A stretch of 64,000 nucleotides of DNA from Pseudomonadota bacterium. Lineage in GTDB: Bacteria; Pseudomonadota; Alphaproteobacteria; Rhodobacterales; Rhodobacteraceae. The notes beneath the pieces were generated by a model. The model did not search any database. It was not told the DNA's origin and saw only the letters and a list, made by a program, of their open reading frames with translations. The stretch spans positions 124,001 to 188,000 of the forward strand of contig JAIUPD010000009.1 in NCBI GenBank assembly GCA_020161615.1, given 5' to 3'. The first letter of the stretch is position 1; each line of letters opens with the position of its first letter. The position numbers and the translations under genes are program-made. This document shows, piece after piece, positions 34,562-44,081 of this stretch.

Positions 34562-35161
34562 CTAGGCGCGGGCGTCGCGGATCGCCTGTTCCAGCCCCGC
34601 CCGTTCCACCACGCCGGGGAAGATCTGCGTGCCGATCACGAAGGACGGGGTGCCGATGAAGCCGAAACCCTCGGCCTGGGCATGGGTCCGCCGCAACAGC
34701 GCGTCCCATTTCGGCCCATCGGCATCGTAGGAAGCGAGCGCCTCCTCGGGATTCACCACCTCGCCGACGACCGCCATCACCGCCTCGAAATCCAGGGCGC
34801 CGCGGGTCTCCATCAGCGCATCGCTGACCGCCTCGTAGACGCCCAGCGCCACCGAGCCCAAGGCCAGCTGCGCGGCAAAGACCGAGGGCGCGCCGAAGAC
34901 CGGCCAGTCCTTCAGGATCAGCCGGACATTGCCGTCCCGCGCCACGACATCGGTCAGGACCGGGTGCAGGGCTTTGCAATAGGGGCATTGATAGTCGAAA
35001 TATTCGACCAGCGTCACATCCCCCTCGGGGTTGCCCAGAACAGGCGCGTCGGGATCGAAATGGACCTCCTCAAGGCTCGGCGCCACTTGCGCGGCGGGCG
35101 TCCCGGGCAGGATCACCGTGGCGCCGGCGGTCAGCAGAAGGTGGCGGCGGGTCAGCATCAT
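34562..35161 (-). CDS. DsbA-family periplasmic thiol oxidoreductase
   Basis: The 199 aa protein has a leader with twin Arg (TRRHLLLTAGATVILPG), then a thioredoxin fold with the CxxC motif in YFDYQCPYCKALHPVL and a later cis-Pro in IGTPSFVIG. CPYC is close to DsbA/BdbD-type active sites. It introduces or exchanges disulfides in exported proteins. The start ATG 35161 (RBS GGAGG) overlaps the L,D-transpeptidase stop. It is the third gene of the envelope operon beginning at 36686. Confidence 0.88.
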   Translation of the reverse strand: MMLTRRHLLLTAGATVILPGTPAAQVAPSLEEVHFDPDAPVLGNPEGDVTLVEYFDYQCPYCKALHPVLTDVVARDGNVRLILKDWPVFGAPSVFAAQLALGSVALGVYEAVSDALMETRGALDFEAVMAVVGEVVNPEEALASYDADGPKWDALLRRTHAQAEGFGFIGTPSFVIGTQIFPGVVERAGLEQAIRDARA

Positions 35162-35874
35162 TCGGAGCCTCCGGTGTTGCGGGTCGCCTCGGGCGGGACG
35201 GTGCCCTGCCCGCGCTCCCCGGGGCCGAGCACGACCACACGGGTGCCGCTGCGCACCCGCGCGGCGAGGTCGATGATGTCCTGATTGAAAAGCCGGATGC
35301 AACCCGAGGACACCGCCTGCCCCACGGTCCAGGGCTGGGGCGTGCCATGGATGCGATAGAGCGTGTCGCGCCCGCCCCGGTGCAGATAGAGCGCGCGGGC
35401 GCCCAGCGGGTTGTCGATGCCCCCGGGCACCCCGCCCGCGTATTCGGCGTAATCGGGGTTGCTGGCGATCATGTTCTGGGTCGGCGTCCAGCGCGGCCAG
35501 TCGCGCTGATAGGGGATCCGGGCCTCGCCGGTGAACTGGAACCCGGCCTCGCCCACGGCGACGCCATAGCGCAGCGCGCGGTTGCCGGGCTGCACCAGAT
35601 AAAGGAAGCGGTCGTGGGGGTCGACGATGATCGTCCCCGGCGGGTGGTCGGTCCAGTAGTCAACCTCTTGCCGGACGTTGCGGGCGCTCAGGTTCTCGGG
35701 CGGGACGGCGGGGATGATCTCGTCCCCGTCCTGCAGCGCGCGGTAGCGGGCCAGAACCTCGGGCGGCAGCGGCGGCTCGGCTGGGACCTCGGCCACCGGG
35801 GGCTCGGAATAGGGCGCCGCGGCGCAGGCGCCCAGTATCAGGGCGAGAGTCAGCAATAGGATCGGTCGGATCAT
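35158..35874 (-). CDS. L,D-transpeptidase lipoprotein (YkuD domain)
   Basis: The 238 aa protein has a lipobox LILGAC near residue 16 and a YkuD domain with HGTPQPW and the catalytic SSGCIRLFN (Cys and Arg conserved) near residues 185-205. Such enzymes make 3-3 cross-links in peptidoglycan or attach lipoproteins to it. It is placed between two thioredoxin-fold genes with overlapping starts, ATGA upstream and ATGATG downstream. L,D-transpeptidases need a reduced catalytic Cys, so linkage to redoxins is meaningful. Confidence 0.9.
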   Translation of the reverse strand: MIRPILLLTLALILGACAAAPYSEPPVAEVPAEPPLPPEVLARYRALQDGDEIIPAVPPENLSARNVRQEVDYWTDHPPGTIIVDPHDRFLYLVQPGNRALRYGVAVGEAGFQFTGEARIPYQRDWPRWTPTQNMIASNPDYAEYAGGVPGGIDNPLGARALYLHRGGRDTLYRIHGTPQPWTVGQAVSSGCIRLFNQDIIDLAARVRSGTRVVVLGPGERGQGTVPPEATRNTGGSE

Positions 35875-36686
35875 TCCACATCTCCTCCGGCGGCGCGCAT
35901 GCCGGACAGCATGGCCGCGCGGGATAGTTCGCCGGTCACCCGGGCGCTCACCCGGCCTTCGGCGTCGAAAAACAGCGTCGTCGGCAAGCCGATGGCGCCA
36001 AGCTCGCGCATCAGGGCGCTGTCGGAGTCGAGGACGATGCCTGCGCCCGCCAATCCCTCAAGGTCGAGGAAATCCTCGATCCGGCCGCGATCCTCGCCCT
36101 GATTGGCGAAGATCACATCGACCCCGGGATGGGCGGCGGCCAGTTCCATCATCATCGGCATCTCGCGCCGGCAGGGCGGGCACCAGCTGGCCCAGAGGTT
36201 CAGGACCAGGGGCCGCCCTTCGCGTTGGCTCAGCACCACGGGCGGGCCGGTGAGCGCGGCAAAGGCCCGCTCAGGCAGCGCGAGGGCGGGCGCCCCGGCG
36301 AAGGCCAGCACCGCAAGGCCGGTGCCTGCCGAAAGGGTCAACACCCCGGCCAGCGCCAACCCCGTGGCGGGCCGCCGCAGCAGCACCACCAGCAGCACCA
36401 GCCCCAGCCCGGCGAAACCGCCAAGCACGGAAAACCCGCCCTGCCAGAAGGCCAGCACGCTCAGGGGCTCCCCGGCAAAGACGGCGCGGTTCTCAAAGAC
36501 ATGCAGCGCCCGCGCGCCCAGCACCCAGGCCAGCATCGCGCCGACCAGCGGCAGGTGCAGCGGACGGCCCTGACGGCGGGCCAGAGCCTCGACCAGCCCG
36601 CCCATGACCACCAGCACCAGCGCGGCGAGGATGGCGGCAAAACGGGCGATGTCGAAGACCAGCGGACCGATCTGCACGGCGCTCAT
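35871..36686 (-). CDS. Membrane-anchored TlpA-type thiol-disulfide protein
   Basis: The 271 aa protein has a four-segment hydrophobic N-terminal half (about 1-130, vaguely Lgt-like) and a C-terminal TlpA/ResA domain with LWASWCPPCRREMP as CxxC and GLPTTLFF with the cis-Pro. The redox domain would face the periplasm and may reduce proteins such as the co-encoded transpeptidase. The RBS GGAGG is six or so bases from ATG. It is the first gene of the operon tlpA-ldt-dsbA. A CTTA-repeat box lies about 85 bases upstream. Confidence 0.85.
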   Translation of the reverse strand: MSAVQIGPLVFDIARFAAILAALVLVVMGGLVEALARRQGRPLHLPLVGAMLAWVLGARALHVFENRAVFAGEPLSVLAFWQGGFSVLGGFAGLGLVLLVVLLRRPATGLALAGVLTLSAGTGLAVLAFAGAPALALPERAFAALTGPPVVLSQREGRPLVLNLWASWCPPCRREMPMMMELAAAHPGVDVIFANQGEDRGRIEDFLDLEGLAGAGIVLDSDSALMRELGAIGLPTTLFFDAEGRVSARVTGELSRAAMLSGMRAAGGDVE

Positions 36687-36772
36687 CCGCCGTCCTCCGG
36701 GACGGGGGCGGGCCGAGGGGTGACGGGGTTGTGGACGGCAAGGGATCTCATGCCGCCGGCTTCGCCCGTCTT

Positions 36773-36790
36773 CCTTACACCAACCTTAAG
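36773..36790. promoter_or_regulatory. PmrA/QseB-like direct-repeat box upstream of envelope operon
   Basis: CCTTACACCAACCTTAAG contains two CCTTA half-sites exactly 11 bases apart. It fits the PmrA-type pattern CTTAAN-N5-CTTAAN with one mismatch in the first half. It lies about 85 bases before the TlpA-like start. The response regulator encoded next to this operon is of the same subclass, so it is the natural candidate to bind here. Confidence 0.5.
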
Positions 36791-36846
36791 GCCAGCCGTG
36801 CCTCCGCGCGGATGACACAGAGGTGATGGGATCGGGGCGCGAGGGC

Positions 36847-37248
36847 TCAGCCCTTGGCGATATAGGCCGTGGCCTCGATCTCCAAGAGCGCCTCGTCCTC
36901 GACCAGATCCTTGACCACGACCAGCGACATGGCCGGGAAATGCTTGCCCAGAACGCGGCGATAGGCCTGCCCGATCTCGCGCTGGTGGGCGAGATAGGTG
37001 GCCTTGTCCTTGACGAACCAGGTCAGCCGCCCGATGTCGCTGGCCTCACCACCCGCAGCCTTGACCACGGCCAGGATATTCTCCAGCACCTGCTCCATCT
37101 GGCCGATGAAATCCTTGGCGACAAAGACCTTGTCGGCATTCCAGCCGATCTGGCCGCCGATATGCAGCGTGCCGTCCGGCATCAGCATGCCGTTGGCATA
37201 GCCCAGCGCCGGGGCCCAGCCCTCGGGGTGAATGACGGTCGGTTTCAT
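36847..37248 (-). CDS. RidA-family protein of the 2-aminobenzoyl-CoA cluster
   Basis: The 133 aa protein has the YjgF/RidA fold marks GMLMPDGTLHIGGQIGWN and LLEIEATAYI. The position of the catalytic arginine (R105 of E. coli RidA, in PARSCVEV) is Met here (PAMSLVVV), so it belongs to a non-canonical subgroup. It is the last gene of the catabolic operon, 22 bases after the CoA ligase. The pathway intermediate is an enamine CoA ester, so help with deamination is plausible. This is inference. Confidence 0.87.
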   Translation of the reverse strand: MKPTVIHPEGWAPALGYANGMLMPDGTLHIGGQIGWNADKVFVAKDFIGQMEQVLENILAVVKAAGGEASDIGRLTWFVKDKATYLAHQREIGQAYRRVLGKHFPAMSLVVVKDLVEDEALLEIEATAYIAKG

Positions 37249-37270
37249 GGCGGTACTCCGGTTGACTTGC

Positions 37271-38890
37271 TCAGCCCGACTGACGCAGGCGGAAACGCTG
37301 GATCTTGCCCGTCTCGGTCTTGGGCAAGGCGCGCGTGAAGATGATGGAACGGGGATATTTGTAGGGCGCGATGGTCGCCTTGACGTGCTCTTGCAAGAGC
37401 TTGGCCAGCGCGTCGGAAGGCGTCTCGCCCGCGCCCAGCACGATATGCGCCTGCACGATGGTGCCGCGCGCCTCGTCCGGCACGCCGATCACCGCGCATT
37501 CGGCAACGGCCGGGTGGGCGAGGAGCGCCGCCTCCACTTCGGGCCCGGCGATGTTGTAGCCGGCCGAGACGATCATATCGTCGTTGCGCGCGGCAAAGTG
37601 GAAATAGCCGTCCTGGTCCATGACGAAAGTGTCGCCGGTGATGTTCCAGCCGTTCTGCACGTATTCGCCCTGCCGATCGCCATAGAGATAGCGGCAGCCG
37701 GTCGGTCCCTTGACCGCCAGACGCCCCGGCTCGCCCGGCGGCAGTTCCGCGCCATCGGGGCCGATCACCCGGGCCTCGTAGCCGGTGACGGGCTTGCCGG
37801 TGCAGGCCGGGCGGTGATCGGTGAAGCGGTTGGTGACGAAGATATGCAGCATCTCGGTCGCACCGATGCCGTCCAGCATCGGCTTGCCGGTCTTGGCCAT
37901 CCATTCGTCATAGACCGGCCCCGGCAGCGTTTCCCCGGCCGAGACGGCGGCGCGCAGCGAACTGAGGTCCGCCCCCTCATCCATCGCCCGCATCATCGCC
38001 CGATAGGCGGTCGGCGCGGTGAAACAGACGGTCGCCCGGTATTTCTGGATGATCTCGATCATGTTGGGGGGCGTCGCGTTTTCCAGAAGCGTCGCGGCGG
38101 CCCCGAAGCGCAGCGGGAAAATGGCGAGGCCACCGAGCCCGAAGGTGAAGGCCAGCGGTGGAGAGCCCACGAAGATATCCTCGGGCACCACGCCCAGCAC
38201 TTCCCGCGCATAGCCGTCGGCAATGATCAGCAGATCGCGGTGGAAATGCATCGTGGCCTTGGGTTTCCCGGTCGAGCCCGAGGTGAAACCAATGAGCGCC
38301 ACATCGTCCTGCGAGGTCGGCACGGCCTCGAACGTCACGGGCTTTTCCAGCGCCAGCCGGTCCAGTTCCGCGTCATGATTCGAGGTGCCGTCGAACCCCA
38401 CCACCGTCTTCAGCCAGGGGCTGTCCTTGGCACAGGCGGTCAGCTCATCCATCAGCCGCGTGTCACACAGCGCATGGGTGATCTGCGCCGCCTCGACATA
38501 TTTCGCCAATTCCCCCGCCCGCAGCATCGGCATGGTGTTGATGACCACTGCCCCCGCCTTGGTCGCCGCCAGCCAGCAGGCCACCATCGCCGGGTTGTTG
38601 GCCGAGCGGATCAGCACCCGGTTGCCGGGCTTCACACCCAGATCCTCGACCAGCGCCCGGGCCAGCCGGTTGGTCCAGTCGGCCAGTTCCTTGTAAGTGC
38701 GCCGCCGCCCGTTACCGATCAGCGCCGTGCGGTCGCCGAAACCCTTGGCGACCATGGCATCGGTCATCTCGACCCCCGCGTTCAGCCGGTCGGGATAGTC
38801 GAACCCGTCGAGCCTCAGTTCGGGCCAGGCGTCGAACGGGGGCAGGTTGTCGCGCGTGAAGCTGTCGACATGGGCGGAGGGTCTCAGCAT
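37271..38890 (-). CDS. Aryl-CoA ligase, probable 2-aminobenzoate-CoA ligase
   Basis: The 539 aa adenylate-forming enzyme has a P loop TSGSTGKPKATMHFH, an acyl-binding region DGIGATEML, GDTFVMDQDGYFHFAARND and a C-terminal lysine in PKTETGKIQRF. The overall pattern is of the benzoate/2-aminobenzoate-CoA ligase group. It would activate anthranilate to 2-aminobenzoyl-CoA in the cytoplasm using ATP. The choice of anthranilate rests on the fused monooxygenase/reductase encoded upstream in this operon; salicylate or benzoate are alternatives. RBS AGGAGAT. Confidence 0.85.
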   Translation of the reverse strand: MLRPSAHVDSFTRDNLPPFDAWPELRLDGFDYPDRLNAGVEMTDAMVAKGFGDRTALIGNGRRRTYKELADWTNRLARALVEDLGVKPGNRVLIRSANNPAMVACWLAATKAGAVVINTMPMLRAGELAKYVEAAQITHALCDTRLMDELTACAKDSPWLKTVVGFDGTSNHDAELDRLALEKPVTFEAVPTSQDDVALIGFTSGSTGKPKATMHFHRDLLIIADGYAREVLGVVPEDIFVGSPPLAFTFGLGGLAIFPLRFGAAATLLENATPPNMIEIIQKYRATVCFTAPTAYRAMMRAMDEGADLSSLRAAVSAGETLPGPVYDEWMAKTGKPMLDGIGATEMLHIFVTNRFTDHRPACTGKPVTGYEARVIGPDGAELPPGEPGRLAVKGPTGCRYLYGDRQGEYVQNGWNITGDTFVMDQDGYFHFAARNDDMIVSAGYNIAGPEVEAALLAHPAVAECAVIGVPDEARGTIVQAHIVLGAGETPSDALAKLLQEHVKATIAPYKYPRSIIFTRALPKTETGKIQRFRLRQSG

Positions 38891-38926
38891 CTCACATCTC
38901 CTGTTGGTCTCGCCGGTCTTGCCCGG

Positions 38927-40072
38927 TCATTTCTGGTGGGCGGCGAGCGTCTGCCGGGCGATCACCACCCGCTGCACGTCGGACGCGCCCTCGTAGATCC
39001 TGAGCGCGCGGATCTCGCGGTAGAGGCTTTCGATCATCTGGCCATGGCGCACGCCATCCCCGCCATGCAATTGCAGCGCCCGGTCGATGACCTGCTGCGC
39101 CTGGTCGGTGGCGAAAAGCTTGGCCATGGCGGCCTCGCGCGTGACGCGGGGCGCGCCCGAATCCTTGGTCCAGGCAGCGCGGTAGACCAGCAGCGCCGAA
39201 GCGTCGACATCGACCGCCATATCGGCGATATGCCCCTGCACCATCTGCAACTCGAACAGCGGCGCGCCCTGCACCTGACGGCTCGTCACCCGGTCCAAAG
39301 CCTCGTCCAGCGCCCGGCGGGCAAAGCCCAGCGCGGCAGCGGCGACCGAGGAGCGGAACACATCCAGCACCGACATGGCGATGCGGAACCCCTGCCCCGG
39401 CCCGCCGATCATGGCGCGGGCCGGCACCCGGCAATCGCTGAAGCGCAGCCGGGCGAGGGGATGAGGCGCGATCGTGCTCAGCCGCTCGACCACCTCGAAA
39501 CCCGGCAGGTCCGGCGTGACGATGAAGCAGGACAGCCCCTTGGCGCCCGGCGCCTCGCCGGTGCGGGCGAAAAGCGTATAGACATCGGCGATGCCGCCGT
39601 TCGAGATCCAGGTCTTTTCGCCGTTCAGAACGTAGTCATTGCCGTCCCGCGTGGCGGTCATCGTGGAATTGGCCACGTCCGAGCCCGATTGCGGCTCGGT
39701 CAGCGCGAAGGCCGAGATCGCCTCGCCGCCCCGGGTCAGCGGCAGCCAGTCGGCGCGCTGTTCCTCGGTCCCGAAGAGCGAGATCGCCCCCGTCCCCAGC
39801 CCCTGCATGGCAAAGGCGAAATCCGCGAGCCCGTCGTGCCGCGCCAGCGTCTCGCGGATCAGACACAGGCTGCGCACGTCGAGCCGCCCGTCCGGCGCCC
39901 CCGAATGCGCGGCGATCCCGGCCGCGCCCATCGCCGTCACAAGCGCCCGGCAGGCCGCATCGGTATCCGCATGGTCGATATCGAGCCCTGCGGCAAAATC
40001 CTCGACCTCCGCTGCCAGCGCGCGATGCCGGTCCTCGAAGAACGGCCAGTCCAGAAAGCTGCGATCCGCCAT
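38927..40072 (-). CDS. Acyl-CoA dehydrogenase of the 2-aminobenzoyl-CoA cluster
   Basis: The 381 aa flavoprotein has [11 protein letters not shown], the FAD/substrate motif [17 protein letters not shown] and a C-terminal [18 protein letters not shown]. It should oxidise a CoA-bound ring-reduced intermediate or its cleavage product in beta-oxidation-like steps. The start MADRSFLDW has GGGAGC upstream. It is separated from the preceding gene by about 90 bases containing strong hairpins, unlike the tight spacing elsewhere in the operon. Confidence 0.9.
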   Translation of the reverse strand: MADRSFLDWPFFEDRHRALAAEVEDFAAGLDIDHADTDAACRALVTAMGAAGIAAHSGAPDGRLDVRSLCLIRETLARHDGLADFAFAMQGLGTGAISLFGTEEQRADWLPLTRGGEAISAFALTEPQSGSDVANSTMTATRDGNDYVLNGEKTWISNGGIADVYTLFARTGEAPGAKGLSCFIVTPDLPGFEVVERLSTIAPHPLARLRFSDCRVPARAMIGGPGQGFRIAMSVLDVFRSSVAAAALGFARRALDEALDRVTSRQVQGAPLFELQMVQGHIADMAVDVDASALLVYRAAWTKDSGAPRVTREAAMAKLFATDQAQQVIDRALQLHGGDGVRHGQMIESLYREIRALRIYEGASDVQRVVIARQTLAAHQK

Positions 40073-40102
40073 TTCAGTCTGCTCCCAATACGCACGGGGT
40101 TT

Positions 40103-40159
40103 CCAAAGGGGGGCGTGCCCCCCTTTGGGCGGGGGGTGCGGGGGACAGCCGCCCCCCGC
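40103..40159 (-). other. Two strong intercistronic hairpins within the catabolic operon
   Basis: CCAAAGGGGGG-CGTG-CCCCCCTTTGG (40103-40128) is a perfect 11-bp stem. GCGGGGGG (40129-40136) pairs with CCCCCCGC (40152-40159). They sit between the hydratase stop and the dehydrogenase start on the same strand. They may cause partial termination or stabilise the upstream mRNA end. No T run follows on the minus strand. Confidence 0.65.
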
Positions 40160-40163
40160 TTTC

Positions 40164-40955
40164 TCAATCCCCTTGGAACACCGGCTTTTCCTTCTTCACG
40201 AAGGCCTCGTAGGCCCGGGTGAAATCCTGTCCCTGCATGCAGATCGCCTGCGCCTGGGCCTCGGCCTCGATGGCCTGTTCCAGCCCCATCGACCATTCCT
40301 GCGCCAGCATGGTCTTGGTCATCATGTTGGCAAACCCGGGCCCCTCGGCGATGCGCGCCGCGAACTCGCCCGCCGTCGCCATCAGCTGATCGGCCTCGAC
40401 CACGCGGTTGAAGAAGCCCCAGGCGTAGCCCTCCTCGGCCGACATCGACCGGCCGAGGTACAGCAACTCCGCCGCCCGTCCCTGACCGATGATCCGCGGC
40501 AGGATCGCGCAGGCGCCCATGTCGCAACCGGCGAGGCCCACGCGGTTGAACAGGAAGGCGGTCTTCGCGGAGGGCGTCGCCACCCGCAGGTCCGAGGCCA
40601 TGGCGATGATCGCGCCCGCACCGGCGCAGACCCCGTCCACCGCGGCGATGATCGGCTTGCCGCAGCCGATCATGGCTTTCACCAGATCGCCGGTCATGCG
40701 GGTGAAGGCCAGCAATTCCTTCATATTCATCCGGGTCAGCGGGCCGATGATGTCATGCACATCGCCGCCCGAGCTGAAATTCCCGCCGTTCGGCGCAAAG
40801 ATCACCGCCTTGATGCTGTCGTCATAGACCAGCCCCCGGAACCAGTCGCGCAGTTCCGCATAGCTGTCGAAGGTCAGCGGGTTCTTGCGTTCAGGCCGGT
40901 CGAGCGAGACGGTGGCGATGCCGTTCTCGATGCTGAGAAGAAAGTGCTGGGGCAT
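40164..40955 (-). CDS. Enoyl-CoA hydratase/isomerase family protein
   Basis: The 263 aa crotonase-fold protein starts at ATG 40955; a longer frame to 41417 overlaps the SDR. Motifs are [13 protein letters not shown] (oxyanion hole) and [19 protein letters not shown]. The segment [19 protein letters not shown] has Asp instead of the hydratase Glu, as in PaaG-type isomerases or hydrolases. It may isomerise or hydrolytically open a ring CoA ester. It is in the 2-aminobenzoyl-CoA operon, 11 bases after the SDR. Confidence 0.87.
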   Translation of the reverse strand: MPQHFLLSIENGIATVSLDRPERKNPLTFDSYAELRDWFRGLVYDDSIKAVIFAPNGGNFSSGGDVHDIIGPLTRMNMKELLAFTRMTGDLVKAMIGCGKPIIAAVDGVCAGAGAIIAMASDLRVATPSAKTAFLFNRVGLAGCDMGACAILPRIIGQGRAAELLYLGRSMSAEEGYAWGFFNRVVEADQLMATAGEFAARIAEGPGFANMMTKTMLAQEWSMGLEQAIEAEAQAQAICMQGQDFTRAYEAFVKKEKPVFQGD

Positions 40956-40966
40956 GGGTGCTCCTG

Positions 40967-41686
40967 TCAGATTTCGCCGCCCGAAAGGCTCAGCGCGTGT
41001 CCGTTGATCATGCGCGCCTCGGGCGAGGCGAGGTAGAGGGCGGCGCTGGCCACCTCGTCGGGGCGGATCAGCCCGCCGATGGGATTGCCGCTGGCGACCA
41101 TGGCCTCGGCCTTGGCGCGGTCGAGGCCCTTTTTCTCCATCAGGCCGCTGATCGCGGTCTGGGCAAGCGGGGTATCGACGAAGCCCGGGCAGATGGCGTT
41201 GCAGGTGATGCCCTGTTTCGCCACTTCCTGCGCGACCGAACGCACCAGCCCCAGCACCCCATGCTTGGCCGAGGCATAGGCGGCAATCGCCGCCCCCCCC
41301 TTGAGGCTGGCGGTCGAGGCGATGGCAATGAGCCGCCCACCGGGCTGCATCCCGTTCAGCGCCGCGCGGAAGGTCAGGAAGGTGCCGGTCAGCGTCACCG
41401 CCAGCGTGTCGTTCCATTGCGCAAGCGTGGTGTCGCGAAGCTTGGCGGCGGGGCCGCCGCCGGCATTGGCGATCACCACGTCATAGGGCTGGTCGAACAG
41501 GGCCGCGACCTGCGCCTCATCCGTCACATCGGCCTGCCGCAGGGTCATGGCGAACCCGTCCGCAGTTTCCTGCAACGCATCCAGACGGCGGCCGCAGATC
41601 GTCACGGCATCTCCCGCTTCGGCAAAGGCGCGGGCGATGGCGCGGCCGATCCCTGACCCGCCGCCGGTGACCAGAACCTTCCTCAT
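40967..41686 (-). CDS. SDR oxidoreductase, probable 3-hydroxyacyl-CoA dehydrogenase step
   Basis: The 239 aa enzyme is a classical [24 protein letters not shown] and an intact YASAK (YxxxK), with [12 protein letters not shown] after it. ATG 41686 overlaps the monooxygenase stop (ATGA). In anthranilate CoA clusters an SDR of this kind is expected to oxidise a hydroxyl CoA intermediate. Cofactor is probably NAD(P)H; the precise substrate is inferred from context only. Confidence 0.87.
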   Translation of the reverse strand: MRKVLVTGGGSGIGRAIARAFAEAGDAVTICGRRLDALQETADGFAMTLRQADVTDEAQVAALFDQPYDVVIANAGGGPAAKLRDTTLAQWNDTLAVTLTGTFLTFRAALNGMQPGGRLIAIASTASLKGGAAIAAYASAKHGVLGLVRSVAQEVAKQGITCNAICPGFVDTPLAQTAISGLMEKKGLDRAKAEAMVASGNPIGGLIRPDEVASAALYLASPEARMINGHALSLSGGEI

Positions 41687-43980
41687 GCGCGCAACGTCTC
41701 GGCTTCGCGGTCGGCCAGCCGCCAGGCCTGATCGCGCCCGTTGAGATAGGGCATCGGCCAGTCGGGCGCGGCGCGGTCGCCGATGCGGGTCGCCTCGTGC
41801 AGGGTCCAATAGGGGTCGTTCAGATGCGGACGGCCCACGGCGACCAAATCGGCGCGGCCCGCCATCAGGATCGAATTGGCGTGGTCGGCCTCGGAAATAT
41901 TGCCGACGGCCATGGTGCGGATCCCGGCCTCGTTGCGGATCCGGTCCGAGAACGGGGTCTGGAACATCCGGCCATAGACCGGGCGGGCCTCGATGGTGGT
42001 CTGACCGGCCGAGACGTCGATCAGATCGGCGCCCGCTGCGGTGAACATCCGCGCGATTTCCACGGCTTCCGAGGGGGTCACCCCCGCATCGCCCACCCAG
42101 TCGTTGGCCGAGATACGCACCGACATCGGCGTGCCTTCCGGCACCACGGCGCGCATCGCGGCGAAGACCTCCAGCGGCCAGCGCATGCGGTTTTCCAGCG
42201 AGCCGCCGTATTCGTCTTTCCGCTGGTTCGAGGTCGGCGAGATGAAGGATGACACGAGGTAACCATGCGCCGCGTGCAGCTCGATCATGTCGAAGCCCGC
42301 GCGGACCGCCATTTCGGTGGAGGCCACGAATTCGGCCTTCACCAGATCCATCTCGGCCTTGGTGATCTCGCGCGGGGTCGCATTGCGCTTGGACCAGGGC
42401 AGGGCCGAGGCGCTGACCAGATCCCAGTTCCCGCTGCCGAGCGGCAGGTCGATGCCCTCCCAGCCAAGGTTCGTGGAGCCCTTGCGCCCCGAATGGCCGA
42501 TCTGACAGCAGATCTTGGCATCCGTCTCGGCATGGACGAAATCGGTCAGGCGCTTCCACGCGGCCTCATGCTCCGGCGCATAGAGGCCGGGGCAGCCGGG
42601 GGTGATGCGCCCCTCGGGCGAAACGCAGGTCATCTCGGTATAGACCAGCCCGGCGCCGCCCTTGGCCCGCTCGCCGTAATGGATCAGGTGCCAGTCGGTC
42701 GGGCAGCCGTCGACGGCCTTGTACTGCGCCATGGGCGAGACGACGATGCGGTTCTTCAACGTCATGTCGCGCAGCCGGAAAGGCGCGAACATCGGCGCGC
42801 GCAGCGGCGCATCGGGTGCGGCGCCGGCGGTGTTCTGGAACCAGCGCTCGGCACTTTCCAGCCATTCGGGGTCGCGCAGGCGCAGGTTCTCATGGCTGAT
42901 CCGCTGCGAGCGGGTCAGCAGCGAATAGTTGAACTGCACCGGGTCAAGGTCGAGATAGCGCTCGACTTCCTCGAACCATTCCAGCGAGTTGCGCGCCGCC
43001 GATTGCAGGCGCAGCACTTCCAGCCGACGCTCGGCCTGATAGCGCTCGAAAGCCGCTTCCATGGTCGGTTCGGAATGCAGGTAATCGGCCAGCGCGATGG
43101 CGGAATCGAAGGCCAGACGCGAGCCCGAGCCGATCGAGAAATGCGCCGTGGCCGAGGCATCGCCCAGCAGCACCACATTCTCGTGGTGCCATTTCTCGCA
43201 GAGCACGCGGGGGAAGTTCATCCAGACGGCCGAGCCGCGCAGATGGTTGGCGTTGGACATCAGGTCATGGCCGCCCAGATGCGCGGCAAAGACCTCGCGG
43301 CATTTCTCGACGATTTCTTCCTTCGTCATGCCCTCGAAGCCGAAATTCTCCCAGGTGTCCTGCGCGCATTCGACGATGAAGGTCGCGGTGTCAGCGTCGA
43401 ATTGGTAAACGTGGGCCCAGATCCAGCCGTGCTCGGTCTTTTCGAAGATGAAGGTGAAGGCGTCGTCGAATTTCTGATGCGTGCCCAACCAGATGAACTT
43501 GCAGGCGCGCAGTTCGATGTCCGGCTTGAAGACCTCGGCATATTCCTGGCGGACGCGCGAATTGATGCCATCGGCGCCGACCACGAGGTCGTAATCCTTG
43601 CGGTATTCCTCGGCCGATTTGAACTCGGTCTCGAAGCGCAGTTCGACCCCCAGCTCACGCGCACGCTGCTGCAGCAGGATCAGCATCTGCTTGCGGCCGA
43701 TGCCCGCGAAACCATGCCCGCCCGAGACGGTGCGCACGCCGTCATGCACCACGGCGATATCGTCCCAATAGGCGAAATGCGAGCGGATCGCCTCGGCACT
43801 GATGGGGTCATTCTGCGCCAGGTTGGACAGCGCGTCGTCGGACAGCACCACCCCCCAGCCGAAGGTATCGTTGGCGCGGTTGCGCTCGATCACCACCACC
43901 TCATGCGCGGGATCGCGCAGCTTCATCGAAATTCCGAAATAAAGGCCGGCGGGACCGCCGCCAAGACAAGCTACACGCAT
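41683..43980 (-). CDS. Fused flavin monooxygenase/old-yellow-enzyme reductase, 2-aminobenzoyl-CoA monooxygenase/reductase type
   Basis: The 765 aa two-domain protein has an N-terminal PHBH-type monooxygenase ([13 protein letters not shown], about 4-16; [13 protein letters not shown]-like [18 protein letters not shown]) and, from about residue 393, an OYE/NADH:flavin oxidoreductase domain ([43 protein letters not shown]). This exact fusion is known from Azoarcus evansii 2-aminobenzoyl-CoA monooxygenase/reductase; automated annotation often calls it salicylyl-CoA 5-hydroxylase. Start ATG 43980 has GAGGGA upstream; the frame to 44577 runs through the MarR gene and is not real. First gene of the operon. 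Confidence 0.9.
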   Translation of the reverse strand: MRVACLGGGPAGLYFGISMKLRDPAHEVVVIERNRANDTFGWGVVLSDDALSNLAQNDPISAEAIRSHFAYWDDIAVVHDGVRTVSGGHGFAGIGRKQMLILLQQRARELGVELRFETEFKSAEEYRKDYDLVVGADGINSRVRQEYAEVFKPDIELRACKFIWLGTHQKFDDAFTFIFEKTEHGWIWAHVYQFDADTATFIVECAQDTWENFGFEGMTKEEIVEKCREVFAAHLGGHDLMSNANHLRGSAVWMNFPRVLCEKWHHENVVLLGDASATAHFSIGSGSRLAFDSAIALADYLHSEPTMEAAFERYQAERRLEVLRLQSAARNSLEWFEEVERYLDLDPVQFNYSLLTRSQRISHENLRLRDPEWLESAERWFQNTAGAAPDAPLRAPMFAPFRLRDMTLKNRIVVSPMAQYKAVDGCPTDWHLIHYGERAKGGAGLVYTEMTCVSPEGRITPGCPGLYAPEHEAAWKRLTDFVHAETDAKICCQIGHSGRKGSTNLGWEGIDLPLGSGNWDLVSASALPWSKRNATPREITKAEMDLVKAEFVASTEMAVRAGFDMIELHAAHGYLVSSFISPTSNQRKDEYGGSLENRMRWPLEVFAAMRAVVPEGTPMSVRISANDWVGDAGVTPSEAVEIARMFTAAGADLIDVSAGQTTIEARPVYGRMFQTPFSDRIRNEAGIRTMAVGNISEADHANSILMAGRADLVAVGRPHLNDPYWTLHEATRIGDRAAPDWPMPYLNGRDQAWRLADREAETLRA

Positions 43981-44081
43981 GGATCGTCCCTCGCTCAACG
44001 CGGACATGGCGGGGCCGGGCCCCGGCAGAGGACCGGAACGACCCTCCGCTTCGGGACTCAGGAAAGCACCATTCGGGGCAC

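Noticed and set aside
37232-40222. A 996-codon plus-strand open frame
   Set aside because: Antisense to the CoA ligase and acyl-CoA dehydrogenase genes, which have strong family motifs.
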